NCBI GenBank assembly: GCA_963795935.1
Contig: CAWCJO010000038.1
Span: 1 to 64,000 of the forward strand
DNA: 64,000 nucleotides
Direction: 5' to 3'
DNA from: JAICMB01 sp963795935
GTDB taxonomy: Bacteria; Acidobacteriota; Terriglobia; Bryobacterales; Bryobacteraceae
Position numbers and translations under genes: made by a program. The first letter of the stretch is position 1; each line of letters begins with the position of its first letter. The notes under the pieces are model-generated. The model ran no database searches, was not told the origin of the DNA, and saw nothing but the letters and a program-made list of their open reading frames with translations. Shown piece after piece: positions 36,344 to 44,677 of the stretch.

Positions 36344-37192
36344 TTATACCGCGGCCGTCCGCCTTCTCCGCGCGGCCAGTCCGATGGCGGCCAGCCCAAG
36401 TCCGATCAGCCCCAGGCTGGCCGGCTCCGGCGCGGTTTGAGCGGAAGGGTCTTCAAAGAAAGCGAATCCCTGCCAATTGTGGTTTGATACAGCGTTCATG
36501 CTGCTTTGTGAGTAAACTGCGTTAGCGGCATCATAACTGCACCCGCTGCCCGTGCCGGCATTACAGGACCCGCCGTCGCCGATTATATAAGCAAGGCCAA
36601 AGCTGGCGGTCGGAGTAAAGTTCAGGGATGTTCCATCTCCCGCCGGCCCCGAGAAAATCTGATGCAAAACACCTGCATTGGACGTGTCATACCAATACAA
36701 TGCAGTAATATTCTGGTCCGCGCTGACCTGCAGCATCAGGGACGCCGCGTCCCCGCCGGAATTGGTAAAGGTGATGTCGCCGGGCGCGGAGCCGTTCGCG
36801 TTGGCATAGTAATCCAGCGTGCCGGGAGAGGAGGCCAGCGCCGTTCCGCCGTTGCAAGCGCCGCCGCCGTAAAGGCAATATCCAACGTTGTAAGTATCGT
36901 GTTGAGCGGTATTACTGCCGTCAAACGAAGCGTTGTTCCAATAGGGAGTGCCGCTGATGCCGAGGGCCGGGTTGGCCTGCAGCGCGCCTGAGGCGGACTG
37001 CAATCCGAGATTGCCCGTCAAGCTGAATATTAAATCGTTATAGTCGCTGTCGCCGCCCTGATGCGTGTCTTCCAGGCCGCCGTAGATGGTGCTTGCCTGC
37101 AGCACAGGCAAAGCGAAGAGCGCCAAGCTCGCAGCGGCCACCATGGCCGCTCTGCTCATTGTCGTTCGAATAGAGTGGATACGTGAAATCAT
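36344..37192 (-). CDS. PEP-CTERM anchored secreted protein
   Basis: A 282-residue protein. Signal peptide to about ALPVLQAS, followed by a beta-rich body with YGGLEDTHQGGDSDYNDLIF, reminiscent of calcium-binding DUF4114-like segments. The C-terminus APEPASLGLIGLGLAAIGLA followed by RRRR is a PEP-CTERM sorting tag: PEP motif, hydrophobic helix, basic end. The tag is cut by an exosortase and the protein goes to the exopolysaccharide-rich surface. No exosortase gene lies in the window. Function of the body is unknown. Confidence 0.87.
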   Translation of the reverse strand: MISRIHSIRTTMSRAAMVAAASLALFALPVLQASTIYGGLEDTHQGGDSDYNDLIFSLTGNLGLQSASGALQANPALGISGTPYWNNASFDGSNTAQHDTYNVGYCLYGGGACNGGTALASSPGTLDYYANANGSAPGDITFTNSGGDAASLMLQVSADQNITALYWYDTSNAGVLHQIFSGPAGDGTSLNFTPTASFGLAYIIGDGGSCNAGTGSGCSYDAANAVYSQSSMNAVSNHNWQGFAFFEDPSAQTAPEPASLGLIGLGLAAIGLAARRRRTAAV

Positions 37193-37370
37193 GATCTGAG
37201 TCTGGGCGAGCGCGGCCGGATTTAGAACTACACGATAGTCCTGTCGAAGCTAACTTCCGTTATGTACCGTTGCGCCCACTAACTTGCGCTCCGCCTTAAT
37301 ACCGCTGGAGTAGCCCGGACCGCATCACCCTGCTGGCGCGCCATTCCCGCCTGGCCTAAAATGGAAGCGA

Positions 37371-38156
37371 ATGGCAGTACCCGCCGCGCCGCCCCCCATC
37401 GAGCAGTTCGGACCGCGGCCTTTTTCCTTTTACCCTCCCATAGGCAACCTGCCGCACAACGAATGGCTCTACCAGCGGGCCACATGGTCGGATATTTTCG
37501 TGCGCAACACCACAACGGGGCAGGAGATCGCCATCCCCAGGGCGCTGCTGGGAGCTATTTCCGGCGTGGACGACCCGGTCATGACGGTGCGCTTGAGCAA
37601 GGCCATGGAGTACCGCGAGGGCGCGCTCCGGCCCACCGTGCGGCGCGTCATCGAGATGCCCGCCGCCGTTCAGGAAACGCCTCTCCGCCCGGCCGTTCGG
37701 CTTCTGCCGAGGGAGCCCGCCCAAGTGGTCGGAATCCGCACCGGCGAGGCGCGAAAAGGCAATGTCGGCCGGGTCCTTTTAGCGGGAACGTCGGTCGCCA
37801 TCGTGGCCTGCGCGCTGGTGGCCAGCCTGTACCGAGGCGAAATTATCGGGAACCGCATCGCCTATCCGGCGATCCCTCGGGCCGGCCTGGGCTTGACCAA
37901 TCGCGACGGCTATGCCGCGGTGGTTGCAAGGCTCGGAACTCCCGCGCGGAATGCCTGGAAAATGGGAGCAAACGGGCTTGGATTTCTGGCGATGACGTAC
38001 CCGGATAAAGGATTATCTATCATATTAATGGGCCGGGGCCGGGATACGGCCCGTTATATCGGCGCAATCGACAAGAACGGACGGCCTGTCGACGCCGTCG
38101 AGCTGCCCGCTAACGGAAACAGTTATTGGATTTTAAGGCCTCTCGGACGATTCTGA
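37371..38156 (+). CDS. Unrecognised membrane-anchored protein upstream of mreB
   Basis: A 261-residue protein. The N-terminal 125 residues are soluble and proline-rich (FGPRPFSFYPPIGNLPHNEW, ATWSDIFVRNTTTGQEIAIP). One membrane helix lies at about 133-155 (VLLAGTSVAIVACALVASLY), and the C-terminal 105 residues, with LGLTNRDGYAAVVARLGTPA and GLSIILMGRGRD, would be on the other side. I do not recognise the family. It precedes mreB by 111 bp in the same direction and may belong to envelope growth. A TAAAAT element lies about 9 nt before the ATG. Confidence 0.65.
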   Translation: MAVPAAPPPIEQFGPRPFSFYPPIGNLPHNEWLYQRATWSDIFVRNTTTGQEIAIPRALLGAISGVDDPVMTVRLSKAMEYREGALRPTVRRVIEMPAAVQETPLRPAVRLLPREPAQVVGIRTGEARKGNVGRVLLAGTSVAIVACALVASLYRGEIIGNRIAYPAIPRAGLGLTNRDGYAAVVARLGTPARNAWKMGANGLGFLAMTYPDKGLSIILMGRGRDTARYIGAIDKNGRPVDAVELPANGNSYWILRPLGRF

Positions 38157-38267
38157 TCCTATCCGGGCGGTGTGTTACGCTTTGAAGGTACCGTCCTTTT
38201 CGGGTTGTAATCCACAGCCCGCGCAAATTGGTCGCAACAAATTGAAGGACTTTGGACCTCGCCCGAA

Positions 38268-39293
38268 ATGAACGTCCGATCTCTGTTCAGCCTCTTCTCT
38301 TCCGACCTCGCCATCGACCTCGGGACGGCCAACACGCTGGTTTACGCCAAGGGTAAAGGCATCGTCGTCAACGAGCCCTCCATCGTCGCCATCAACAAGA
38401 CCACCGGCGACGTGGAGGCGGTCGGCAAAGAAGCCAAGGACATGTTGGGGCGCACGCCCGGCAACATCGTCGCAATCCGGCCCATGAAAGACGGCGTCAT
38501 CGCGGATTTCAGGGTCACCGAGCGCATGCTGAATTACTTCATTCAGAAGGCGCACGGCCGCAAAATGCTGGTCCATCCCCGGATCGTCATCGGCGTCCCC
38601 AGCGAAATCACGCAGGTGGAAAAGCGCGCCGTCATCGACTCCGCCTACCGCGCCAAGGCCAGCGAAGTGCATCTGGTCGAGCAGGCCATGGTGGCGGCCA
38701 TCGGCGCCGGGCTGCCCGTGACGGAGCCTTCCGGCAACATGGTGGTCGACATCGGCGGCGGCACCACCGACGTCGCCGTCATTTCCCTGTCCGGCATCGT
38801 GTATTCGCGCTCCGTTCGCGTGGCGGGCAACGAAATGGACGATGCCGTCATGCAATACCTCAAGCGCAAGTATAATTTGCTGATCGGCGAGCGCACCGCC
38901 GAGACCATTAAAATTCAGATTGGTTCGGCCTATCCTCTGGACCGCCCACTGACGATGGAAATCAAGGGAAGAAACCTGATCGAGGGCGTTCCGAAAACCA
39001 TCACGATCGACGATGGGGAGATTCGCGAATCGCTCTCGGAATGCGTGGCCACCATCATGAACGCCATACGCGTAGCGCTGGAACGGACGCCGCCGGAATT
39101 GAGCGCCGATATCAGCGATCGTGGCATCGTATTGACAGGAGGAGGCGCCCTTCTGAAGAATCTCGACAAGCGCATTCGGGAGGAAACCGGACTTCCGGTC
39201 TCGATCGCGGAAGATCCGCTGGCCAGCGTCGTTCTGGGTACCGGCAAGATGTTGACCGACTTCCGGCTGCTGCGCCGAGTGGCAATAGAATAG
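38268..39293 (+). CDS. mreB: Rod-shape-determining actin homologue MreB
   Basis: A 341-residue cytoplasmic protein that forms membrane-bound filaments guiding lateral wall synthesis. The phosphate-1 loop IDLGTANTLVYAKGKGIV, phosphate-2 MVVDIGGGTTDVAVISLSGI and adenosine motif GIVLTGGGALLKNLDKRI are all visible. The N-terminus (MNVRSLFSLFSSDLA) could form the amphipathic membrane-binding stretch. First gene of the set mreB-mreC-mreD-mrdA-rodA. Frame intact, length normal. Confidence 0.97.
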   Translation: MNVRSLFSLFSSDLAIDLGTANTLVYAKGKGIVVNEPSIVAINKTTGDVEAVGKEAKDMLGRTPGNIVAIRPMKDGVIADFRVTERMLNYFIQKAHGRKMLVHPRIVIGVPSEITQVEKRAVIDSAYRAKASEVHLVEQAMVAAIGAGLPVTEPSGNMVVDIGGGTTDVAVISLSGIVYSRSVRVAGNEMDDAVMQYLKRKYNLLIGERTAETIKIQIGSAYPLDRPLTMEIKGRNLIEGVPKTITIDDGEIRESLSECVATIMNAIRVALERTPPELSADISDRGIVLTGGGALLKNLDKRIREETGLPVSIAEDPLASVVLGTGKMLTDFRLLRRVAIE

Positions 39294-39340
39294 ACGCCAT
39301 CGAGTAGACGGGCCGTCCGCCAATACCCGGCTGGTGAAGT

Positions 39341-40843
39341 ATGGATTTCCTCTTAACCCGCTATCGCAACTTGACGGTGCTGCTGCTGGTCATCGCCGCC
39401 CAGTTGGTGTTGCTGGCCTATCAAGTCAAATCCAACAAAGACGTTCCTTTAATGCGCGTCTGGGCCGTCACCGCCGTCACCCCGGTCGAGCAGGGCCTGG
39501 AGTTTTTGCGGCGCAATACCATCGGGGTCGCCGAGAGTTATTTTGTGCTGCTGCACGTGCAGGACGAGAACGCCAAAATGCAGCGCGAGATGGCGCGCCT
39601 GAAGCTCGAAAATCATTTTCTGCGCAATGAATTGACGACCGCCGACCGCGCCCGCGAGCTCAGCGTATTTCAGCGTCAGACGGAATCGAAAACCCTGGCC
39701 GCCCAGGTCATCGGCAACGGCACTGGAGCGAACTCCAAGGTGGTATTCGTGGACCGCGGCTCCGCCTCCGGCACGCAAAACGGCATGGCGGTGATCACGC
39801 CCGATGGAATCGTGGGCAAGGTGGTGGCGGCCTATCCCACGGCGTCCCTGGTCATGCTGGTTACGGATCCGTCCTTTGCGGCGGGCGTCATTTCACAGAA
39901 AAACCACGTTCACGGCACGCTGAAGGGGACCGGCGGTCCGAAGTGTAAGGTCGACTATGTGCAGAACGAAGAGAAGGTCGACCCCGGCGAGTGGTTTTAT
40001 ACTTCCGGCGACGATGGCGTGTTCCCGCGCGGGTTTCCGGCCGGGCAAGTGTCGTCGGTCGCCAACGGGCGAGCTTCAAAAGAGATCTACCTCACCCCCA
40101 GCGGTTGGCAAGGCGGCTTGGACGAAGTGCTGATTGTCACCCAGGGCATTCACCAGGCTATCCCGGAATTGCGCATGGCGGCGGCTCCGGTCAAGATACA
40201 GGCCCCGCCGGCGGATCCGGCCAACGACGGCAAAACGCAAAGCGCCGCCGCCGCATTGACCACGGATGCCGACCGCTTGAAAAAGGAATACGAGCAGGTG
40301 GGCGAGCGCGAAAAGATTCAATTCGGAAGCCCGGGGAAGCCGCCCGATTTTTCGAAGCTGGGCAGCGAGCCCGCGCCCGCCGGTAATGCCGCTGCGCCCA
40401 AGCTTCCGGCCGGGAGCGCGGCGGGGCTAACTCCGAAAGCGATGGAGGCCGGGAAGGCGGTCGAAAAGGTTGGGCCGGGACAGCGCAGCGCCACCGCGAC
40501 GGCGCCGCCGGTAGGAATCGCGCCGCGGACTGTCACGCCCGGCGGGCAGGCTGTTAGAACGACTGCGGGCGCGCCGCGGACCTCAACGGCAAGCCGCCAG
40601 GCGGCTCCGCTGCAAGGTCAGCCGCGCTCCCCGGCGCTGCGGACCGATCCGGCCGACGCCGACCCCGCCAACGAAGCCGCGGCGGAAAAGGCCCAGCGCG
40701 CCCTCAGCCCCAGCCGCGTCGTCTCCTCCGACGCCAACACCGAGATCCTGGCCCCCGCGCCCGCCCCGAAACGCCCCGCTCCCAAAATCCCGCAGCCCGC
40801 CAAATCCATCGACCCCAAACCGCGTACCGCGCCCACGCAATGA
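39341..40843 (+). CDS. mreC: MreC with long Pro/Ala-rich C-terminal extension
   Basis: A 500-residue protein with one N-terminal membrane helix (LTVLLLVIAAQLVLLAYQV), a coiled coil at about 70-110 and the periplasmic double beta-barrel domain at about 115-275 (VVFVDRGSASGTQNGMAVIT, GVIGQ-like GIVGKVVAAYPTASLVMLVT, and GGLDEVLIVT). From about residue 285 the chain becomes disordered and rich in Ala and Pro for roughly 215 residues; typical MreC proteins are 280-370 long. MreC links MreB filaments to PBP2-RodA. The tail may interact with the cell wall. The gene overlaps mreD by ATGA. Confidence 0.93.
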   Translation: MDFLLTRYRNLTVLLLVIAAQLVLLAYQVKSNKDVPLMRVWAVTAVTPVEQGLEFLRRNTIGVAESYFVLLHVQDENAKMQREMARLKLENHFLRNELTTADRARELSVFQRQTESKTLAAQVIGNGTGANSKVVFVDRGSASGTQNGMAVITPDGIVGKVVAAYPTASLVMLVTDPSFAAGVISQKNHVHGTLKGTGGPKCKVDYVQNEEKVDPGEWFYTSGDDGVFPRGFPAGQVSSVANGRASKEIYLTPSGWQGGLDEVLIVTQGIHQAIPELRMAAAPVKIQAPPADPANDGKTQSAAAALTTDADRLKKEYEQVGEREKIQFGSPGKPPDFSKLGSEPAPAGNAAAPKLPAGSAAGLTPKAMEAGKAVEKVGPGQRSATATAPPVGIAPRTVTPGGQAVRTTAGAPRTSTASRQAAPLQGQPRSPALRTDPADADPANEAAAEKAQRALSPSRVVSSDANTEILAPAPAPKRPAPKIPQPAKSIDPKPRTAPTQ

Positions 40844-41373
40844 ACGAATACAGCGGCCCCCTGCTTTCGCACGCCCCGCGCAAAGGCAAGCCCGGCCGCC
40901 TCGGCGCCGTCAGTCTGATCCTGATTCCCCTGGCCGCCATTCTCTTTGAAGTTTATGTCCCCCGCTTCGTGCAGGCGCTCTCCTACCTGGAACTCCCGCT
41001 CCTCATCACGCTGCACTTCGCCCTCAGCGGCCGCCATCTCATCTCCTCGGCCCTCTATGGCGCGGCCATCGGCCTGGCGCAGGACTCCCTCTCCCACCAG
41101 CCCATCGGCCTTTACGGCATCGTCAAAACGCTGGTCGGCTATTTCGCCGCCTCCGTCAGCATGCGCTTCGATGTCGAAAACCCCTTGATGACATTCCTGC
41201 TGGCGCTCTTCTTCTATGTGTTCCATCAGTTCTTCTATTGGGTGCTGGTGCGGGCGCTGCTGGGCCAAATGGCGCCTTTCGACCCTCGCCAGACTCTGAT
41301 ATTCGGCTTATTAAATGCCGCCGTCGGCGTCCCTTTGTTCAAACTATTGGATAAACTGAAAGTAACGGCGTAA
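40840..41373 (+). CDS. mreD: Rod-shape-determining membrane protein MreD
   Basis: A 177-residue inner-membrane protein with about five hydrophobic segments, for example LGAVSLILIPLAAILFEVYV and MTFLLALFFYVFHQFFYWVL. The helix with GAAIGLAQDSLSHQPIGLYG is typical of MreD. Its start overlaps the mreC stop codon. It works with MreC in the elongasome. Confidence 0.92.
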   Translation: MNEYSGPLLSHAPRKGKPGRLGAVSLILIPLAAILFEVYVPRFVQALSYLELPLLITLHFALSGRHLISSALYGAAIGLAQDSLSHQPIGLYGIVKTLVGYFAASVSMRFDVENPLMTFLLALFFYVFHQFFYWVLVRALLGQMAPFDPRQTLIFGLLNAAVGVPLFKLLDKLKVTA

Positions 41374-41375
41374 GT

Positions 41376-41414
41376 GGGTCAAAGCAAATATGCGTAGCGG
41401 GTCAAAGCAAATAT
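41376..41414 (+). repeat. 16-bp direct repeat between mreD and mrdA
   Basis: GGGTCAAAGCAAATAT occurs at 41376-41391 and 41399-41414, period 23 bp. A shorter relative, AGCGGGTCAAAG, follows rodA at about 44400-44411. The second copy ends one base before the GTG start of mrdA, in place of a ribosome binding site. Confidence 0.8.
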
Positions 41415-41415
41415 A

Positions 41416-43305
41416 GTGAGTGTCGATCTTGAGCAAAGCGAACAGCGGCGGGTGAACGGCAACGGCCTCCTGCGCGAGGACGTCAAGTTCGCCTCCACCA
41501 AAATCGCTTTCTTTCAATACCTTGCCGTCGCCGTCTTCCTGTTTCTCATTTCCGGCTTCTGGAGCCTCCAGATCCGCAATCCCGCGCTCTACCAGGAGCA
41601 GGCCGAGCAGAACAGCATCAAGTCCATCCCGGTCCTCGCTCCCCGCGGCAAAATTCTGGACCGCGACGGGCGCGTTATCGTGGACAACCACGATTCCTAC
41701 AGCCTCATCCTGACGCGCGAAAACCTGAACATGGACCATCTCCAGCCCATCGCTCAGGGCCTCAACCTGGACTACGATCAGTTGGTTGCCCGCGTGCGGC
41801 GCTTCCAGTCGCAGCCGAAATACGTTCCCATCATCATCAAGGAAGAGCTGACGCCGACGGAGCTATCCTTCGTCGAATCGCATCGCGATCCCCACACCTT
41901 CCCCGAAATGGAGTTGATCCACGCCGCGCGCCGGCTGTATCCCAAAGATGGTCTGGCCGCCAATGTCATCGGTTACGTCGGCGAGATCAGCGAAGCGGAA
42001 CTCGACAGCGCCGATTTCGCCCGCTACAAGCAGGGCGACGTCATCGGCAAGGACGGCATCGAGCGCCAGTACAACGACGTCTTGATGGGCATCGATGGGC
42101 AGCGCCGCGTCATGGTCGACAACATGGGCAACGAGCACCAGGTGCTCGAAGAGAAACCCGCGACCCCCGGCCGCAACCTGCAACTGACCATCGATCTGGA
42201 CCTCCAAGTAGTGGCGGAGCTGGCCATGCACGACCGCAAAGGGGCCGTGGTGGCGCTCGATCCGCGCAACGGAGACGTGCTGGCGATGGTCAGCCGCCCG
42301 GCGTACGATCCCAACCTGTTCGCGGCGCGCATCCGCACGGCCGACTGGAAGGAGCTGGTCACCAATCCCGACCACCCGCTGCTGAACCGGGCCATTCAGG
42401 CGCAGTTCGCGCCGGGCTCTACGTTCAAGCCGATCATGGCGCTGGCGGGCCTCGAGACCGGAACCATCGACGACGATTTCAAGGTGCATTGCAGCGGCGG
42501 CGCGAGCTTCTATGGCCGCTATTTCAAATGCTGGCGCAAGGGCGGACACGGCACGGTGGAAGTCCATCGCGCCATTCGCGAATCGTGCGACGTTTTCTTT
42601 TACACACTTGGAAACAAAATGGGGATCGACAAGATCGCGAAGTATGGCGAGATGGTCGGCTTCGGCCACCGTACCGGGATCGATCTGCCGCATGAGGCCG
42701 AGGGGACGATGCCGTCCACGCGGTGGAAGGAGCGTCTCTTCCGCGAGAAATGGTACGCCGGCGAGACCATTTCGGTCTCCATCGGGCAGGGCGCGACCAC
42801 CGTCACGCCGATCCAGTTAGCTACGGCGATCGGCGGAATCGCTACCGGGGGCGTGTGGCAGACGCCGCACATGATTAAGGACTCGCCCGCCGCGCAGCCG
42901 GCGCGCCGCAGCGACCTGAATCTCGAAAACGTGGCCCAAGTGATTAGCGGCATGTACGGCGTGATCAATGAGCCGGGCGGGACGGGGGCAGACGCCCGCA
43001 TTCCGGGAATCACGTTGTGCGGCAAGACCGGCAGCGCGCAGTTGGTCTCGAACGAATATCTCAAGGGCAGAAAGGCCGAGAAGGATCTGCTCGACAACGG
43101 CTGGTTCGTGGGCTTCGCTCCCAAAGACTCGCCCGAGATCGTGGTCGTCGCCCTGCTCGAAAACAGCATTCACGGCAGCTTCGCGGGCCCCGTCGTGCGC
43201 GACGTCGTGAAAGCCTACTTCGATAAGAAAGCGCGCCTCAGCCACGAGAAACCCGCCATGGCGCGGCTCCTCCCGCAATTTTTCGAGCCGCCGGCCGGAG
43301 TCTGA
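41416..43305 (+). CDS. mrdA: Penicillin-binding protein 2 (class B transpeptidase)
   Basis: A 629-residue protein. Start GTG 41416 has no obvious ribosome binding site. A membrane helix at residues about 35-55 (YLAVAVFLFLISGFWSLQI) precedes a dimerisation domain with VLAPRGKILDRDGRVIVDNH. The transpeptidase domain has the nucleophile in FAPGSTFKPIMALAGL (near residue 335), the SxN-type triad in RESCDVFFYTLG and the KTG box in LCGKTGSAQLVS. It cross-links peptidoglycan during elongation and pairs with RodA, whose gene starts 6 nt later. Confidence 0.95.
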   Translation: MSVDLEQSEQRRVNGNGLLREDVKFASTKIAFFQYLAVAVFLFLISGFWSLQIRNPALYQEQAEQNSIKSIPVLAPRGKILDRDGRVIVDNHDSYSLILTRENLNMDHLQPIAQGLNLDYDQLVARVRRFQSQPKYVPIIIKEELTPTELSFVESHRDPHTFPEMELIHAARRLYPKDGLAANVIGYVGEISEAELDSADFARYKQGDVIGKDGIERQYNDVLMGIDGQRRVMVDNMGNEHQVLEEKPATPGRNLQLTIDLDLQVVAELAMHDRKGAVVALDPRNGDVLAMVSRPAYDPNLFAARIRTADWKELVTNPDHPLLNRAIQAQFAPGSTFKPIMALAGLETGTIDDDFKVHCSGGASFYGRYFKCWRKGGHGTVEVHRAIRESCDVFFYTLGNKMGIDKIAKYGEMVGFGHRTGIDLPHEAEGTMPSTRWKERLFREKWYAGETISVSIGQGATTVTPIQLATAIGGIATGGVWQTPHMIKDSPAAQPARRSDLNLENVAQVISGMYGVINEPGGTGADARIPGITLCGKTGSAQLVSNEYLKGRKAEKDLLDNGWFVGFAPKDSPEIVVVALLENSIHGSFAGPVVRDVVKAYFDKKARLSHEKPAMARLLPQFFEPPAGV

Positions 43306-43311
43306 GCTGTT

Positions 43312-44400
43312 ATGGCGTCGTATCGTTCCCTCCGCGATTTCGATTGGACCATGTTCGCGCTGGTCTATGCCATCTGCTGCCTGGGAGTGCTCCAGATTTA
43401 CAGCGACACCCACGGCTCGCCCTGGCACGACGCCTGGTGGAAGCAGATCGTGTGGATCGCCGCCGCCAGTCTGCTGATGTGGATCGTCACCCTGATCGAC
43501 TATCACACGCTGCTGGGGCATGTCTTTTCGCTGTATGGCATTGCCTTGGCCACCTTGATCGCGACGTTCATCGTCGGCCAGAAGGTCTTCGGATCGCGCC
43601 GCTGGATCAGCCACGGAAGCGTCCACTTGCAGGTTTCCGAATTCGTTAAACTGGTACTGATTTTGCTTGTAGCCCGCTACTTGACCGAGATCAAGACGGA
43701 GCAGTTGGAGTGGCGCGACCTCTTGAAGCTGGGCGGGCTGGTCGGTCTCCCCATGGTGCTCGTCATGAGACAGCCCGATTTGGGTACGGCCCTTACCTAT
43801 CTGCCGATCCTGGTGGTCGGCGTGTTTCTGGCGGGCCTCAGATGGCAGCACGCCGCCACGATTGTGCTGGTGTTGGCGATCGTGCTCCCCGCCGGCTACT
43901 ATCTTCTCCAGGATTATCAGAAGGCCCGGCTGGTCAGCTTCATCGATCCCAGTCAGGATCCGAAGGGAACGGGCTATCAAGTTATTCAGTCGAAAATCGC
44001 GGTCGGATCCGGCGCGCTGTGGGGACAGGGCGTCACCAAGGGAACGCAGACGCAACTCCGGTTTTTGCCCGTCTCGCACACGGATTTCGTTCTTGCGACC
44101 TTCGCCGAGGAGCACGGGTTCGTAGGCGTGGTAGTGGTGTTAGCGTTGTACTTTATGCTGCTCATGCAAATCGTCCAAAACGCGCAGACCGCGCCGGACC
44201 GGGCCGGGACCTACGTTTGCATGGGCGTGGCGACGCTTTTGTTGTTTCACATACTGGTGAATGCCGGAATGGTCGTGGGGCGCATGCCCGTAACGGGCAT
44301 TCCACTGCCGCTGATGAGTTTCGGCGGTTCGAATATATTGTCGATTTTTTTAATGCTGGGGCTGGTGAATAACGTGCGGCTCCGGCGGTTTGTAAATTGA
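43312..44400 (+). CDS. rodA: SEDS glycosyltransferase RodA
   Basis: A 362-residue polytopic membrane protein of the SEDS family that polymerises glycan strands from lipid II with PBP2. SEDS marks are FGSRRWISHGSVHLQVSEFV, MRQPDLGTALTYLPIL (with the catalytic Asp of the family nearby), HTDFVLATFAEEHGFVG and the end TGIPLPLMSFGGSNILS. Length is normal and the frame is intact. It is the last gene of the elongasome run; a 277-bp gap follows before the RNase gene. Confidence 0.95.
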   Translation: MASYRSLRDFDWTMFALVYAICCLGVLQIYSDTHGSPWHDAWWKQIVWIAAASLLMWIVTLIDYHTLLGHVFSLYGIALATLIATFIVGQKVFGSRRWISHGSVHLQVSEFVKLVLILLVARYLTEIKTEQLEWRDLLKLGGLVGLPMVLVMRQPDLGTALTYLPILVVGVFLAGLRWQHAATIVLVLAIVLPAGYYLLQDYQKARLVSFIDPSQDPKGTGYQVIQSKIAVGSGALWGQGVTKGTQTQLRFLPVSHTDFVLATFAEEHGFVGVVVVLALYFMLLMQIVQNAQTAPDRAGTYVCMGVATLLLFHILVNAGMVVGRMPVTGIPLPLMSFGGSNILSIFLMLGLVNNVRLRRFVN

Positions 44401-44466
44401 AGCGGGTCAAAGGGCGGCCGGCTTCGTAAGGGAGATTGAAGGATCGTAAGGATGCGGCTTTCCCGA

Positions 44467-44493
44467 CAGCCGGCTGCGGCCGGCGTCCGGCTG
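44467..44493 (+). other. Hairpin in the rodA-RNase E/G gap
   Basis: CAGCCGG (44467-44473) pairs with CCGGCTG (44487-44493), and the 13-nt loop itself contains GCCGGC that can shift the pairing. The 277-bp gap (44401-44677) has no gene. The hairpin may end the rodA transcript or be part of the leader through which RNase E-type enzymes often control their own mRNA; the sequence alone does not decide this. Confidence 0.4.
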
Positions 44494-44677
44494 GTTTCGA
44501 AGCGGTCCCAGGGTGTTCGCCGCTGTTGAAGTGGTAGCTCCAGCGGCGGATTCGCAAAAGATTTTTAGCGCGGCTTGGGGGGCAACGGCCCGCTCGTGGA
44601 TCACCCCGGCGGCTGCGCTTGATCTTCTATCTCTCCTTTCCGAAACCGTCTCCCGGCGATCCGGCGCGGAGATATGA

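Noticed and set aside
42817..44115. 432-residue minus-strand frame
   Set aside because: Antisense to mrdA and rodA, which have all expected motifs.
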